A DNA stretch of 64,000 nt from Streptomyces sp. NBC_01216 (GTDB lineage: Bacteria; Actinomycetota; Actinomycetes; Streptomycetales; Streptomycetaceae), in the NCBI RefSeq assembly GCF_035994945.1, contig NZ_CP108677.1, forward strand, positions 1,674,001 through 1,738,000, written 5' to 3'. Made by a program: the position numbers and the translations under genes. Positions 1 to 9,198 of the stretch are shown one piece after another. Every line of letters begins with the position of its first letter. The first letter of the stretch is position 1. The notes under the pieces are model-generated. The model was not told the DNA's origin. It was given only the letters and a program-made list of their open reading frames with translations, and made no database searches.

Positions 1-1529
1 GCGTCCGGCGAGACCAGCCCGAAGACCAGGACGGCCAGCGCGGCGCTGACAGCCAGGGCGCGTGACAGGAGACGTGCCCCGAACACTCCCGCGACCATGA
101 TCAGCAGGAGCACCAGGCCCAGCCACATCTCCATCGCGGCGACCGACACGCGCAGCCGGGTCAGGCCGTACGCGTCGACGTAGAGGTCCATCCTGCGCAG
201 GGCGGACGCGACGACGACGAGGGTCGGCACACAGAACGTTCCGAGCACGGCACGGACGAGGCTGACGTCACGCCTGCCGGAGTGGGGCGCCCAGCGCAGG
301 GCGAAGGCGATCACGACGAGGGTGAGCAGAGTAGCCGTGAGGAGCTGCCAGAAGCCCTGCCGCGCGTACTGGGCGTAGGTCAGCCCGGTTTCGCTGAGGA
401 CCTTGTCGTACCCGCCGAAGAGCGCGGCGAGCTGGACCGCGTTGAAGGCCGCGAAGAGCAGGTTCATGACGAGCAGAGGAAGGGCCCATTCCAGCCTCCC
501 ACGTGCCCGTCCGGGCGCGATGACCGTGCGGTCCCAGCGCAGCGGGGCGGCGGCGGTACGGGCGACCGCGACGGCGCCGCCGATGCCGAGCAGGAAGAAC
601 GACAGCCTCCAGGGTGCCTGGACCGGCGAGGCGTCCGGGATCATGGAGCCGAGCAGGTCCGCGAAGGCCGCGTCGGCTCCGGCGAACAGGGCGCCGAAGA
701 CGACCAGCAGGACGAGCGCCACACCGGTCGTCCGCAGAACCGGTCCCCATCGGCCGCGGGAGGCCCCGGCCCGGTCCCGCACGCCGCGCCAGACCCAGGA
801 CGTTCCGGCACCGAGGGAGTCGACCAGACCGACGGGCCCGAACAGGATGCTCGGCCAGCCCCCGCCTCCGTGAAGGGCGAACGAGGTCAGGACGAGAGCG
901 GAGACGAGGGCGAGGAAGGTCGGCCGGCCGGCGTCGTTCAGGGCGGGTACGGCGAGGAGCGCCAGTCCGCCGACGGCCCAGACGAGCGTCCAGGGGCGAA
1001 GCCGGCGTCCCGACGCACGCGCGGCGAACGAGGCGGCGAGGATCGCGGGCACGGCCACGATCAGCACGTTCGGTCCGGGGCCCTCGTCGAGGAGCAGCGC
1101 GCTGAGGAGGCCGGTGGCCAGGACGCCCCAGAGGGTCGAGGCCGTCACCGGGGAAGGATCGGCGGGGCGCAGGGCTGCGAACCGGCCGAGACTCGGAGGT
1201 GGAGGCGTCCGCGGCGGCTGCGCAACCGCCCCTCCGGGGCCGTGCGCTACGGGTCCACCGGAAGGGGTGGCACCCGCCCGCTGGCGCGGAGGCCCGGCCT
1301 GTCCGACGGACGTGGCCACCGGGACCGTACCGGGTGCCGGACCCGCGCCGGTCTCCGACGCCTTGGCGGACCTGGCGCCGGTTTCCCGACCCGCCCCCGA
1401 CGTGGGGGCCGGAACGTCCGCCGGCCCCGGCCCGTGCTCCCGCGCATGGCCCTGTTCCGGTACCGGTGTGGTCCCGGCAGGACCGCGGTCCTCCGGCGGC
1501 GGTGGTGCTGCGGACGGTGTGTCGGACAC
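1..1529 (-). CDS. DUF4173/DUF4153 integral membrane protein (3'-truncated by window edge)
   Basis: The last part of the gene lies beyond base 1, so about 510 residues are visible. A GTG at 1529 is chosen as the start because GGGAGGGGG lies 4 bases upstream and the frame is closed by a TGA about 80 bases further up. The first ~140 residues are rich in Pro, Gly and Ala and look disordered. After that come many hydrophobic helices, beginning near the motif STLWGVLATGLL. The signatures TYAQYARQGFWQLL and RMDLYVDAYGLTRLR are typical of the DUF4173 family of actinobacterial membrane proteins. The biochemical role is unknown. Some family members lie beside sensor kinases or regulators, but none is visible here. 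Family assignment is firm; function is not. Confidence 0.85.
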   Translation of the reverse strand, partial: MSDTPSAAPPPPEDRGPAGTTPVPEQGHAREHGPGPADVPAPTSGAGRETGARSAKASETGAGPAPGTVPVATSVGQAGPPRQRAGATPSGGPVAHGPGGAVAQPPRTPPPPSLGRFAALRPADPSPVTASTLWGVLATGLLSALLLDEGPGPNVLIVAVPAILAASFAARASGRRLRPWTLVWAVGGLALLAVPALNDAGRPTFLALVSALVLTSFALHGGGGWPSILFGPVGLVDSLGAGTSWVWRGVRDRAGASRGRWGPVLRTTGVALVLLVVFGALFAGADAAFADLLGSMIPDASPVQAPWRLSFFLLGIGGAVAVARTAAAPLRWDRTVIAPGRARGRLEWALPLLVMNLLFAAFNAVQLAALFGGYDKVLSETGLTYAQYARQGFWQLLTATLLTLVVIAFALRWAPHSGRRDVSLVRAVLGTFCVPTLVVVASALRRMDLYVDAYGLTRLRVSVAAMEMWLGLVLLLIMVAGVFGARLLSRALAVSAALAVLVFGLVSPD

Positions 1530-1754
1530 GGGGCCCCCTCCCGGCCCGGTCCCGGCAGGACCATGGCGACGGAAGGCTGCGGTCCGGGCGTCTCGTCGGC
1601 GCGCCTCTCATGATCAGCGCTACGAAGTGGCCGACTCCAAACGCCGGTCCGGCTCCCTGGCCGGGGCCGGACGGCGCTGTGGCGGGACCGTGACACTGCG
1701 CCCCGATCGAACACGGCACTCGCGAGTCGAGTCGTCCCGAAAGGCCCGGACGGT

Positions 1755-2669
1755 TCAGGAAGAGGTACCGGCCAAAAGCCAGTCCGGGAGGGCCTCGGTC
1801 TGTTCCGACCAGGTGGCGGGAGGTGCGCCGATGCCCGCGGCGGCGGCGACCACACCGCCCGCGATCGCACACGTGGTGTCCACGTCGCCGCCCACCTGCA
1901 CGGTCGTCCAGAAGACCCGCTCGAAGTCGTCGAGCCCGCGCGCGGCCGACCACAGTGCGAACGGCACGGTGTCGTGCGCGCTCGTGCGCCGGCCGCTGCC
2001 CAGGACGGCGGCCACCGTGCCCGCGTCCCCGTAGTCGAGCATGTCACGCGCGCGGCGCAGGCCCGCGCCGACGGCGCTGCGGGGCACCAGGGCGATCACT
2101 CCGTCGAGCAGCTCCGTGGGGCTCGGCGGACCGGCCGGGTTCGCGGCCAGCGCCGCCGCGGCGGCCACGGCCATGGCCCCGACGACGGCCTCGCGGTGCT
2201 GATGGGTGGTGTAGGCGGAGATCTCGGCCTGGTGCGTCGCCTGCTCCGGGTCGTCCGCGTACCAGGCGCCGAGCGGGGCGATACGCATGGCCGCGCCGTT
2301 GCCCCACGAGCCCTGGCCGTTGAACAGGGCCGCGGCCAGCTCGCGCCAGTCGCCGCCCTCCCGGATGAGGCGGAGCATCCGGTTCACCGCGGGGCCGTAG
2401 CCCCGGTCGAAGTCGTGTCGCTCGGCGAACGACTGAGCGAGCGCGTCCTGGTCGATCCGGTCGTGCCGTGCCAGCACGGCCAGGACGGAACAGGCCATCT
2501 CGGTGTCGTCGGTCCACTGCCAGGGACCGCCCGGCAGCTCGCGTCGTTTGAGCAGCGGATAGTTGACGGGGACGAAGAACTGGGAGCCCAGGGCGTCCCC
2601 CACGGCCAGTCCACGGAGGCTGGCGAGGGCGCGGTCGAAGCGCCGGTCGGGAGAGGAGTCAGCGGTCAT
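1755..2669 (-). CDS. ADP-ribosylglycohydrolase family protein
   Basis: This 304-residue protein belongs to the DraG/ARH fold, whose members use a binuclear Mg centre to remove ADP-ribose from proteins or to hydrolyse related substrates. The metal-binding motifs are present: GDALG (24-28), WTDDTEM (52-58), GNGAAMRIAPLG (123-134) and GGDVDTTCAIAG (260-271), which carries the C-terminal Asp/Thr ligands. There is no signal peptide, so it should be cytoplasmic. The ATG at 2669 has GGCAGGG just upstream. It ends 225 bases downstream of the DUF4173 start and lies 12 bases after the histidine phosphatase stop on the same strand, so the two may be co-transcribed. The exact substrate cannot be told from sequence. 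Confidence 0.9.
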   Translation of the reverse strand: MTADSSPDRRFDRALASLRGLAVGDALGSQFFVPVNYPLLKRRELPGGPWQWTDDTEMACSVLAVLARHDRIDQDALAQSFAERHDFDRGYGPAVNRMLRLIREGGDWRELAAALFNGQGSWGNGAAMRIAPLGAWYADDPEQATHQAEISAYTTHQHREAVVGAMAVAAAAALAANPAGPPSPTELLDGVIALVPRSAVGAGLRRARDMLDYGDAGTVAAVLGSGRRTSAHDTVPFALWSAARGLDDFERVFWTTVQVGGDVDTTCAIAGGVVAAAAGIGAPPATWSEQTEALPDWLLAGTSS

Positions 2670-2681
2670 CGCCCTGCCACT

Positions 2682-3341
2682 CTATCCGGTGTGGCCGTAC
2701 GGTTCCGGGGCACGCCAGCGTTCGAACTGCCGGTCAAGCCGATATCGGCCGTCCTCGCCGAGCAGCAGTGTCCTCGTCTCGCCGTTGCCCGGATTGGACA
2801 GGGACTCGAAGTCGGCCACCGTCCAGTGGAACCACCGCATGCAGAACAGCCGCATCGTCAGCCCGTGCGTGACCAGCAGCACGTTCGGCGGGTGGTCGGG
2901 GGCCTCGAAGCTCCGGTAGAGGCTCTCCAGGAACGCGCCGACCCGGTCGTACACGTCGGCGCCCGACTCGCCCTGGGCGAAGCGGTAGAAGAAGTGCCCG
3001 TAAGCGTCCCGGTACGCCTTCTGGAGCCTGACGTCGTCCCGGTCCTGCCAGTTTCCCCAGTCCTGCTCCCGCAGCCTCGGTTCCTCCCTCACCCGCACGT
3101 GCTCCGGGTCGAGGCGGAAGGCGCGGAAGGTGTCATGGGTGCGGCGGTACGGCGAGACGTAGGCGCTGACGCCCTCCCCGCCGAAGAGGTCCCGCAGCCG
3201 CCGTCCCGTCTCCTCCGCCTGCCGCCATCCGGTCTCGGTCAGTCTGAGCGCGTGGTCGGGCTCCCGTTCGTACACCGTGTCATCGGCGTTGCCTTCCGAT
3301 TCTCCGTGCCGAACGAGAACGATGCGCCGCGGTCGTGCCAT
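2682..3341 (-). CDS. histidine phosphatase family protein
   Basis: This 219-residue protein of the phosphoglycerate-mutase-like superfamily carries the phospho-acceptor motif RHGE at residues 11-14 (LVRHGESEGN) and a second catalytic histidine in VTHGLTMRLF near the C-terminal third. These enzymes pass phosphate through a phosphohistidine intermediate; substrates range from phosphosugars to nucleotides and cannot be predicted here. The ATG at 3341 follows an AGGG element. It is 12 bases upstream of the ADP-ribosylglycohydrolase gene, which suggests a two-gene unit. No signal peptide is seen. Confidence 0.9.
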   Translation of the reverse strand: MARPRRIVLVRHGESEGNADDTVYEREPDHALRLTETGWRQAEETGRRLRDLFGGEGVSAYVSPYRRTHDTFRAFRLDPEHVRVREEPRLREQDWGNWQDRDDVRLQKAYRDAYGHFFYRFAQGESGADVYDRVGAFLESLYRSFEAPDHPPNVLLVTHGLTMRLFCMRWFHWTVADFESLSNPGNGETRTLLLGEDGRYRLDRQFERWRAPEPYGHTG

Positions 3342-3669
3342 GCGTCGACCCTAGGCTGCGCGGTGCCGATCCGCCCGGATCGGAGCGCCGCGGGTGTGGA
3401 CGTGCCCTGGGCGCGAACGCGCGCGGCTCGCCCGGGCCTGCCACGCGGGGGCGCGGCCGGCCGGGGCCGACGTTCCCCGCCGCCCGCGCACACCACGCGC
3501 ACCGTCCCCCGCCCGCACCTCCCACCGGCTCGGAACCACACGCGCCGCCCGCCGTCACGCCCCGTAGCCCGGTACCACCCCCGAGCCCCGTGGGCCGTCG
3601 CGCACCGTCCCGCCGAGAGCCGGTCGTCCGCCCCGGCGGTTTCCGGCATGGGCGCACCGTCCCGGAGGG
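3342..3669. other. gene-free stretch between histidine phosphatase and DUF4937 gene
   Basis: These 328 bases contain no reading frame with a credible start, ribosome site and family match. The stretch is extremely GC-rich and repetitive in CCG/CGG. It must hold the promoter of the phosphatase-ADP-ribosylglycohydrolase pair and the 3' end of the DUF4937 transcript. I could not pick out a convincing -35/-10 pair or terminator hairpin. Confidence 0.5.
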
Positions 3670-4275
3670 TCACACCGTCCAGGACGGTTCGAGCTGCACC
3701 ACGTCCCCGCTCAACGACGCCACGTCGGCGTCCGTCTGGGCCCGGAGCCCCAGCCTCTCGATGCGCTCCACCCGGTACTTGCCGTGCTCGGCGGCGGACC
3801 GCCACATCGACAGCACCAGGAACTCATGGCCCGGGGCCTCACCGAACACCCCGCGTAGCATCCCGGGAGACCCGGCCATCGCCGGGTTCCACACCTTCTC
3901 CTGCATCAGCGCGAAGTGCTCGGCGCGCTCCTCGTGGACCCGGCAGTGCGCGACCCGTGCCACGTCGGCGTCAGTGAACCTCGGTTCGAAGCCGGTCTTC
4001 ACGTCGAAGCGGTAGTCGAAGAGCCTGGCCTGGGCGTTCTTGAAGGTGCCCGCCTGCGACGCGGCGAGCCGGTCGTGCGACCGCGCCATGAAGGAGTCGT
4101 AGAAGGCACGACTCTCCCAGAAGGCGAACACATGGGCGACTCCGGGCCGCGCGCGGCTCCACCCGCCGCCCTGTCCCCGGAATCCCGGCTCACCCAGCAG
4201 CCCCGCCCATTTCCGCTGTCCCCGCTCGAACCCCCGACGGTCCACCACGGTGCAGCGAATCCACTTGACCAGCAC
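3670..4275 (-). CDS. DUF4937 / YdbC-like antibiotic-monooxygenase-fold protein
   Basis: This 201-residue cytoplasmic protein starts MLVKWIRCTVVDRRGF, with GTG at 4275 as the likely start. The pattern KWIRC...GFERGQRKWAGL and the paired segments HVFAFWESRAFYDSFM and EFLVLSMWRSAAEHGKY look like two copies of the dimeric alpha/beta-barrel (ABM-like) domain found in DUF4937 proteins. No function has been established for this family that I can name with confidence. A role in handling small aromatic or heme-like ligands would be inference from the fold. It stands alone, convergent with nothing, and is read in the same direction as its neighbours. Confidence 0.75.
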   Translation of the reverse strand: MLVKWIRCTVVDRRGFERGQRKWAGLLGEPGFRGQGGGWSRARPGVAHVFAFWESRAFYDSFMARSHDRLAASQAGTFKNAQARLFDYRFDVKTGFEPRFTDADVARVAHCRVHEERAEHFALMQEKVWNPAMAGSPGMLRGVFGEAPGHEFLVLSMWRSAAEHGKYRVERIERLGLRAQTDADVASLSGDVVQLEPSWTV

Positions 4276-4308
4276 CGCGCCATCGTACGGGGCCGGGGCG
4301 GGCCGCCG

Positions 4309-5127
4309 TCAGACTACGGCGGAGTGCACGCGGACGAGACCGGCCGCCTCTTCGGCGTCCACCTCGATGCCGAAGACGTCGGAGAGCGTCCGCACCAACT
4401 CCGCCGGGCCCACCTTCCGTTCGTCACCGGACCCGTCCGTCCGCACCACGGTGAGCAGATTCCGGACCAGTGACCGGCGGACTCCCGTTCCGGGACGCTG
4501 CGCCACCACCTTGCCGACGAACGGCGACCGCGGGTGACCGGAGCTGTAGTGGTTCATCACGGTGAAGTCAGGAGGATAGAGGGTCTGCGGCGCGAAGGCG
4601 TAGAGATCCGTCCAGCCTTCGGGGCGCAGCGCGCGCAGCACGTGGATGCCCTCGTCCTCGACGCCGATCGCGAAGGTCCACCCGCCCTGTTCGGCCCTGG
4701 CGCCGTCGCGCAGCGGGATCGGTTCGAGCAGACCCTGCTGTCCGAATCCGGTGTCCACGAGCCACGGCTCGCCGTCCACCGTCACGACCAGGATCGCGTG
4801 GGTCACGGGCAGCAGCGCGATGCCTCGCGTGCGGTTGCGGGCGCCCCGTCCGGTGACCGGGAATCCGATCCGTTCCAGGACGGCGGCGAAGAGGGAGTTC
4901 TGCTCGTAGCAGTAGCCGCCCCGGCGGCGGTCGACGAGCTTGGCCTGCAGGCTCCTCACATCGAGCGGTACCTCCCGCCCGAGGGCCACATCGAGGTTCT
5001 CGAAGGGGATCGCCGCCACGTGGGCCCGGTGCAGCGCGCGCAACACGTCGGCCGTCGGGCCGAGGTCCCCTTCGTAGTCGATCCGCTCCAGATAGGCGTC
5101 GAGGTCCAGCTCGTCACCGCTCCACAT
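4309..5127 (-). CDS. arylamine N-acetyltransferase
   Basis: This 272-residue enzyme of the NAT family transfers acetyl from acetyl-CoA to arylamines, arylhydrazines and related substrates. The Cys-His-Asp triad is complete: Cys73 in RGGYCYEQN, His110 in PVTHAILV and Asp125 in LVDTGFG. The N-terminal PFENLDVALGR block is also characteristic. ATG 5127 is preferred over an in-frame TTG five codons upstream because a strong GAGGGGGG Shine-Dalgarno element lies about 6 bases before the ATG and would be inside the coding region otherwise. Length fits the family (about 270-280). In Streptomyces such enzymes act in xenobiotic or secondary metabolism; nothing nearby points to a particular pathway. Confidence 0.93.
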   Translation of the reverse strand: MWSGDELDLDAYLERIDYEGDLGPTADVLRALHRAHVAAIPFENLDVALGREVPLDVRSLQAKLVDRRRGGYCYEQNSLFAAVLERIGFPVTGRGARNRTRGIALLPVTHAILVVTVDGEPWLVDTGFGQQGLLEPIPLRDGARAEQGGWTFAIGVEDEGIHVLRALRPEGWTDLYAFAPQTLYPPDFTVMNHYSSGHPRSPFVGKVVAQRPGTGVRRSLVRNLLTVVRTDGSGDERKVGPAELVRTLSDVFGIEVDAEEAAGLVRVHSAVV

Positions 5128-5162
5128 ATGGTCCCCCCTCAAGTCCGTTCGATCAGCACCTT

Positions 5163-5402
5163 ATTCGTCGTGACCGTGCTGCACACCAACCGGCCTTTCG
5201 ACCTGCGGGGGCGGGCAGCGAGCTGTTCGTCCATCCCTTGGTGTCGCTCTACTTCGCCTTCGAGCTCCAGGGCCTCGCCCGGCGTTGCCTGTATCCCGAC
5301 CCTGTCGAGGGCACCCGCCCGGGGCGGCGGGTCGGCGGCGCCGTCGCGGAGGTCCGGGACGAGGTCGCACGACAGCGTCCGCCGCGGCGACACCCGCACT
5401 GA
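5163..5402 (+). pseudogene. possible gene remnant with protein-like C-terminus
   Basis: Between the NAT gene and terD, one plus-strand frame reads ...GSELFVHPLVSLYFAFEL and continues with a plausible charged tail to a TGA at 5400-5402. It has amphipathic, protein-like composition but no ATG or GTG with a ribosome site at its head; only TTG/GTG codons near 5235 exist. It could be the fossil C-terminus of a lost gene, a short start-less remnant, or chance. I do not recognise a family. Confidence 0.25.
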
Positions 5403-5493
5403 GCACGCATGGCACCATGAGCAAGCTGCCCAGGACCAAGGGCAGTTGACTGGACGGCGGCACACGCGTCGCACACGAGAGAGGGGATTCACG

Positions 5494-6024
5494 GTGAGCG
5501 GTCTCAACAAGGGGGTCGGCAAGGTCGAGGTGACGCTCAAGTGGGACCCCAGCCCGATCGGCGCTCCGCCGCATGACCTGGACCTCGTCGCCGGGGTCTA
5601 CACGGCGGATGACCCGCACGGAGCGCCGGACTACCTGGTCCACTTCGACAGCCGTTCGCCCGACGGCACGATCACCCTGACGCGGGACAGCCGTACGGGA
5701 CAGGGCTTCGGCTACGACGAGGCGATGGTCCTGGAGCTGGAGCGGCTCGCACCTCGCTACGTGCGCGTGGTGGTGGGGGTGGCCATACAGCAGGGCGACG
5801 GGCGCCTGACGTTCGGGGAGGTGGCCCATACCGGGGTCCGGGTACGCGAGGGGTACACGGAACTGGCGGCACACGGCTTCGACGACGTGCCCGGCGCGAC
5901 GGCGGCCACCGTCATGGAGTTCACCCGCAACGGGGCGGACGGCTGGTCGTACCGTTCGATCCGGCGCGGCTTCGACGCGGACCCGCGGACCTTCGCGACG
6001 GTGATGGGCTCCCGCCCCGCCTGA
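5494..6024 (+). CDS. TerD-family stress/tellurite-resistance-type protein
   Basis: This 176-residue protein begins MSGLNKGVGKVEVTLKWDP. GTG 5494 is used, with AGAGGGG about 8 bases upstream. The TerD fold (Ca-binding beta sandwich) is shown by LKWDPSP, HDLDLVAGVY, the acidic stretch around DPHGAPDYLVHFDSRSPDG, and the end MEFTRNGADGWSYRSIRRGF. It covers a single TerD domain at normal length. Streptomyces carry many TerD paralogues, linked to stress response and morphology rather than tellurite alone. It stands alone, convergent with nrdJ, and is followed by a perfect terminator hairpin. Confidence 0.88.
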   Translation: MSGLNKGVGKVEVTLKWDPSPIGAPPHDLDLVAGVYTADDPHGAPDYLVHFDSRSPDGTITLTRDSRTGQGFGYDEAMVLELERLAPRYVRVVVGVAIQQGDGRLTFGEVAHTGVRVREGYTELAAHGFDDVPGATAATVMEFTRNGADGWSYRSIRRGFDADPRTFATVMGSRPA

Positions 6025-6034
6025 GCACGAAGCC

Positions 6035-6066
6035 GGGAGGGGCCGCCGGGTTCGGCGGCCCCTCCC
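6035..6066. terminator. bidirectional terminator between terD-like gene and nrdJ
   Basis: A perfect 14-bp stem (GGGAGGGGCCGCCG and its complement) closes a 4-base GGTT loop and is followed by TTTC on the plus strand. It lies 11 bases after the terD-like stop and 66 bases from the convergent nrdJ stop, so it probably ends both transcripts. Confidence 0.85.
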
Positions 6067-6131
6067 TTTCGACGAGCACGCTTCGGGTTCGGCTACGTCG
6101 GGTGTCGCGTCCGACGCAATTCCGCCCGGTA

Positions 6132-9020
6132 TCAGCTGCAGCCGCTGGTGGAGCCGCAGCCCTCGCAGATATAGCAGGAGCCCGCGCGCTGCATCTTCGT
6201 GCCGCAGGAGAAGCAGAGCGGCGCGTCCGCGCTGATGCCCAGCTGCATCTCGACGAGTTCCGCCGAGGTGTGCGCCTGCTTCGCCGCCGGGATCTCGGCG
6301 ACCTGGGAGACGGCCTTCAGGGGCTCCGTCTGGCGGGGGGCGGACTGGGCCAGACCCTCGACATCCAGGTCGACGTCCTCGACGCTCTGCTCGTACGAGC
6401 CCGTCTCCAGGTGACGCTGACGCTCCTCGGCGGAGTGGATGCCGAGCGCGGAGCGGGTCTCGAAGGGGAGGAAGTCCAGCGCCAGGCGGCGGAAGATGTA
6501 GTCGACGATCGACTGCGCCATCCGCACGTCCGGGTCGTCCGTCATGCCGGCCGGCTCGAAGCGCATGTTGGTGAACTTCGAGACGTAGGTCTCCAGCGGG
6601 ACGCCGTACTGGAGGCCCACCGAGACGGCGATGGAGAAGGCGTCCATCATGCCCGCGAGGGTCGAGCCCTGCTTCGACATCTTCAGGAAGACCTCGCCGA
6701 GACCGTCGTCCGGGTAGGAGTTGGCGGTCATGTAGCCCTCGGCGCCGCCGACCGTGAAGGAGGTGGTGATCCCCGGGCGGCCCTTGGGCAGGCGCTTGCG
6801 GACCGGGCGGTACTCCACGACCTTCTCGACGGCCTCGCGGATCGTCGCCTCGGTCTTCGCGGTGACCTCGGTCTTCTCCTCCTCCTTCTTCTTGGCGGAG
6901 AGAGGCTGGCCGACCTTGCAGTTGTCGCGGTAGATCGCGAGCGCCTTGACGCCCATCTTCCACGCCTCGAAGTAGACCTCCTCGACGTCCTCGACCGTGG
7001 CCGACTCCGGCAGGTTCACGGTCTTGGAGAGGGCGCCGGAGATCCAGGGCTGGATCGCGGCCATCATGCGCACGTGGCCCATCGCGGAGATGGAACGCTC
7101 GCCCATGGCGCAGTCGAAGACCTCGTAGTGCTCGGTCTTCAGGCCCGGGGCGTCGATCACGTTGCCGTGCTCGGCGATGTGGGCGACGATCGCCTCGATC
7201 TGCTCCTCCTGGTAGCCCAGGCGGCGCAGGGCCTGCGGGACGGTGCCGTTGACGATCTGCATCGAGCCGCCGCCGACCAGCTTCTTGAACTTGACCAGGG
7301 CCAGGTCGGGCTCGAGGCCGGTGGTGTCGCAGGACATCGCCAGACCGATGGTGCCGGTCGGGGCGATGACCGACGCCTGGGCGTTGCGGAAGCCGTTCTT
7401 CGCGCCGAGACGGATCACGTCCTGCCATGCCTCCGTGGCGGCGGCCCAGACCGGCGAGTCGAGGTCGTCCATGCGGACGGCCACGGTGTTGGCGTCGGCG
7501 TGCTGCTTCATGACGCGCTGGTGCGGCTCGGCGTTGCGGGCGTAGCCGTCGTACGGGCCGACGACCGCGGCGAGCTCGGCGGAACGCCGGTAGGAGGTTC
7601 CGGTCATCAGCGAGGTGATGGCGCCGGCGAGCGCACGGCCGCCGTCGGAGTCGTACGCGTGGCCCGTCGCCATCAGCAGGGCGCCGAGGTTGGCGTAGCC
7701 GATGCCGAGCTGGCGGAAGGCGCGGGTGTTCTCACCGATCTTCTGGGTGGGGAAGTCGGCGAAGCAGATGGAGATGTCCATCGCGGTGATGACGAGCTCG
7801 ACGACCTTGGAGAAGCGCTCGGACTCGAACGACTGGCTGCCCTTGCCGTCGTCCTTGAGGAACTTCATCAGGTTCAGCGACGCGAGGTTGCAGGACGTGT
7901 TGTCCAGGTGCATGTACTCGCTGCAGGGGTTCGAGCCGTTGATCCGGCCGGACTCCGGGCAGGTGTGCCAGCGGTTGATCGTGTCGTCGTACTGGATGCC
8001 CGGGTCCGCGCAGGCCCAGGCGGCCTCGGCCATCTTGCGGAACAGCGACCTGGCCTCGACCTCCTCGATGACCTCGCCGGTCATGCGGGAGGTGAGGCCG
8101 AACTTCCCGGCGGACTCGACGGCCTTCATGAAGGTGTCGTTCACACGGACGGAGTTGTTGGCGTTCTGGTACTGGACGGACGTGATGTCGTCGCCGCCCA
8201 GGTCCATGTCGAAGCCCGCGTCGCGCAGGGCGCGGATCTTCTCCTCCTCCTTGACCTTGGTCTCGATGAAGTCCTCGATGTCGGGGTGGTCGACGTCGAG
8301 GATGACCATCTTGGCCGCCCGGCGGGTCGCGCCGCCCGACTTGATCGTCCCGGCGGAGGCGTCGGCACCGCGCATGAAGGAGACCGGGCCGGAGGCGTTG
8401 CCGCCGGAGGAGAGAAGCTCCTTGGAGGAGCGGATCCGGGAGAGGTTCAGACCGGCGCCGGAGCCGCCCTTGAAGATCATGCCCTCTTCCTTGTACCAGT
8501 CGAGGATCGACTCCATGGAGTCGTCGACGGACAGGATGAAGCAGGCGGAGACCTGCTGGGGCTGCGGCGTGCCGACGTTGAACCACACCGGGGAGTTGAA
8601 GCTGAAGATCTGGTGCAGGAGGGCGTAGGCCAGCTCGTGCTCGAAGATCTCGGCGTCGGCGGGCGAGGCGAAGTAGCCGTGCTCCTCGCCGGCCTTGGTG
8701 TACGTCTTCACGATCCGGTCGATCAGCTGCTTCAGGCCGGTCTCGCGCTGCGGGGTGCCGACGGCCCCGCGGAAGTACTTGCTGGTGACGATGTTGACCG
8801 CGTTCACCGACCAGAAGTCGGGGAACTCGACGCCACGCTGCTCGAAGTTGACCGAGCCGTCGCGCCAGTTGGTCATGACGACGTCACGACGCTCCCAGAC
8901 CACCTCGTCGTACGGATGCACTCCGGGGGTGGTGTGGATGCGCTCGATGCGCAGGCCCTTGGCCGTCTTGGTCCCCTTGGCGCGGGAACCTCGTGCCGGA
9001 CCGCTCGCCGTCTCTGTCAT
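6132..9020 (-). CDS. nrdJ: vitamin B12-dependent (class II) ribonucleotide reductase
   Basis: This 962-residue adenosylcobalamin-dependent enzyme reduces ribonucleotides to deoxyribonucleotides, supplying DNA precursors without oxygen or a second subunit. ATG 9020 (MTETASGPARG) is chosen because GGGAGGCGG lies immediately upstream; an ATG four codons earlier would have no spacing to it. Landmarks include FSFNSPVWFNVG, the active-site region SACFILSVDDS, GGSGAGLNLSRIRSS, NPCSEYMHLDNTSCNLASLN, and a cysteine-rich C-terminus ending CFSCGTKMQRAGSCYICEGC, presumably the redox-shuttling tail. It lies 178 bases downstream of nrdR and is very likely in the same transcript, repressed by NrdR. Streptomyces usually also keep a class Ia enzyme elsewhere. 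Confidence 0.97.
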   Translation of the reverse strand: MTETASGPARGSRAKGTKTAKGLRIERIHTTPGVHPYDEVVWERRDVVMTNWRDGSVNFEQRGVEFPDFWSVNAVNIVTSKYFRGAVGTPQRETGLKQLIDRIVKTYTKAGEEHGYFASPADAEIFEHELAYALLHQIFSFNSPVWFNVGTPQPQQVSACFILSVDDSMESILDWYKEEGMIFKGGSGAGLNLSRIRSSKELLSSGGNASGPVSFMRGADASAGTIKSGGATRRAAKMVILDVDHPDIEDFIETKVKEEEKIRALRDAGFDMDLGGDDITSVQYQNANNSVRVNDTFMKAVESAGKFGLTSRMTGEVIEEVEARSLFRKMAEAAWACADPGIQYDDTINRWHTCPESGRINGSNPCSEYMHLDNTSCNLASLNLMKFLKDDGKGSQSFESERFSKVVELVITAMDISICFADFPTQKIGENTRAFRQLGIGYANLGALLMATGHAYDSDGGRALAGAITSLMTGTSYRRSAELAAVVGPYDGYARNAEPHQRVMKQHADANTVAVRMDDLDSPVWAAATEAWQDVIRLGAKNGFRNAQASVIAPTGTIGLAMSCDTTGLEPDLALVKFKKLVGGGSMQIVNGTVPQALRRLGYQEEQIEAIVAHIAEHGNVIDAPGLKTEHYEVFDCAMGERSISAMGHVRMMAAIQPWISGALSKTVNLPESATVEDVEEVYFEAWKMGVKALAIYRDNCKVGQPLSAKKKEEEKTEVTAKTEATIREAVEKVVEYRPVRKRLPKGRPGITTSFTVGGAEGYMTANSYPDDGLGEVFLKMSKQGSTLAGMMDAFSIAVSVGLQYGVPLETYVSKFTNMRFEPAGMTDDPDVRMAQSIVDYIFRRLALDFLPFETRSALGIHSAEERQRHLETGSYEQSVEDVDLDVEGLAQSAPRQTEPLKAVSQVAEIPAAKQAHTSAELVEMQLGISADAPLCFSCGTKMQRAGSCYICEGCGSTSGCS

Positions 9021-9198
9021 GCCGCCTCCCATATACGGGCAAAACACCCTTTGGCGCCCCGTTACTCCCGGGGCACCATCTTCTGTACTGCTGTTGGTAC
9101 TGCTGCCACGAACGCCGCACAGGTCGCCCGGGGCACGTCTTGGGGTGGCCGCGGGGCGGCCGGTCCGCCGGGGCGCGTGCGGGCCCCGGCGCCGCCGG

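Noticed and set aside
268..1953. Arg/Gly-rich minus-strand frame overlapping the DUF4173 gene and its upstream region
   Set aside because: It is out of frame with the clear membrane-protein coding sequence and has Arg/Pro-rich shadow composition without hydrophobic segments.
9021..9198. Possible cobalamin riboswitch in front of nrdJ
   Set aside because: No B12-box-like conserved core was visible in the 178 bases between nrdR and nrdJ, and nrdJ is expected to be controlled by NrdR, being itself B12-dependent.
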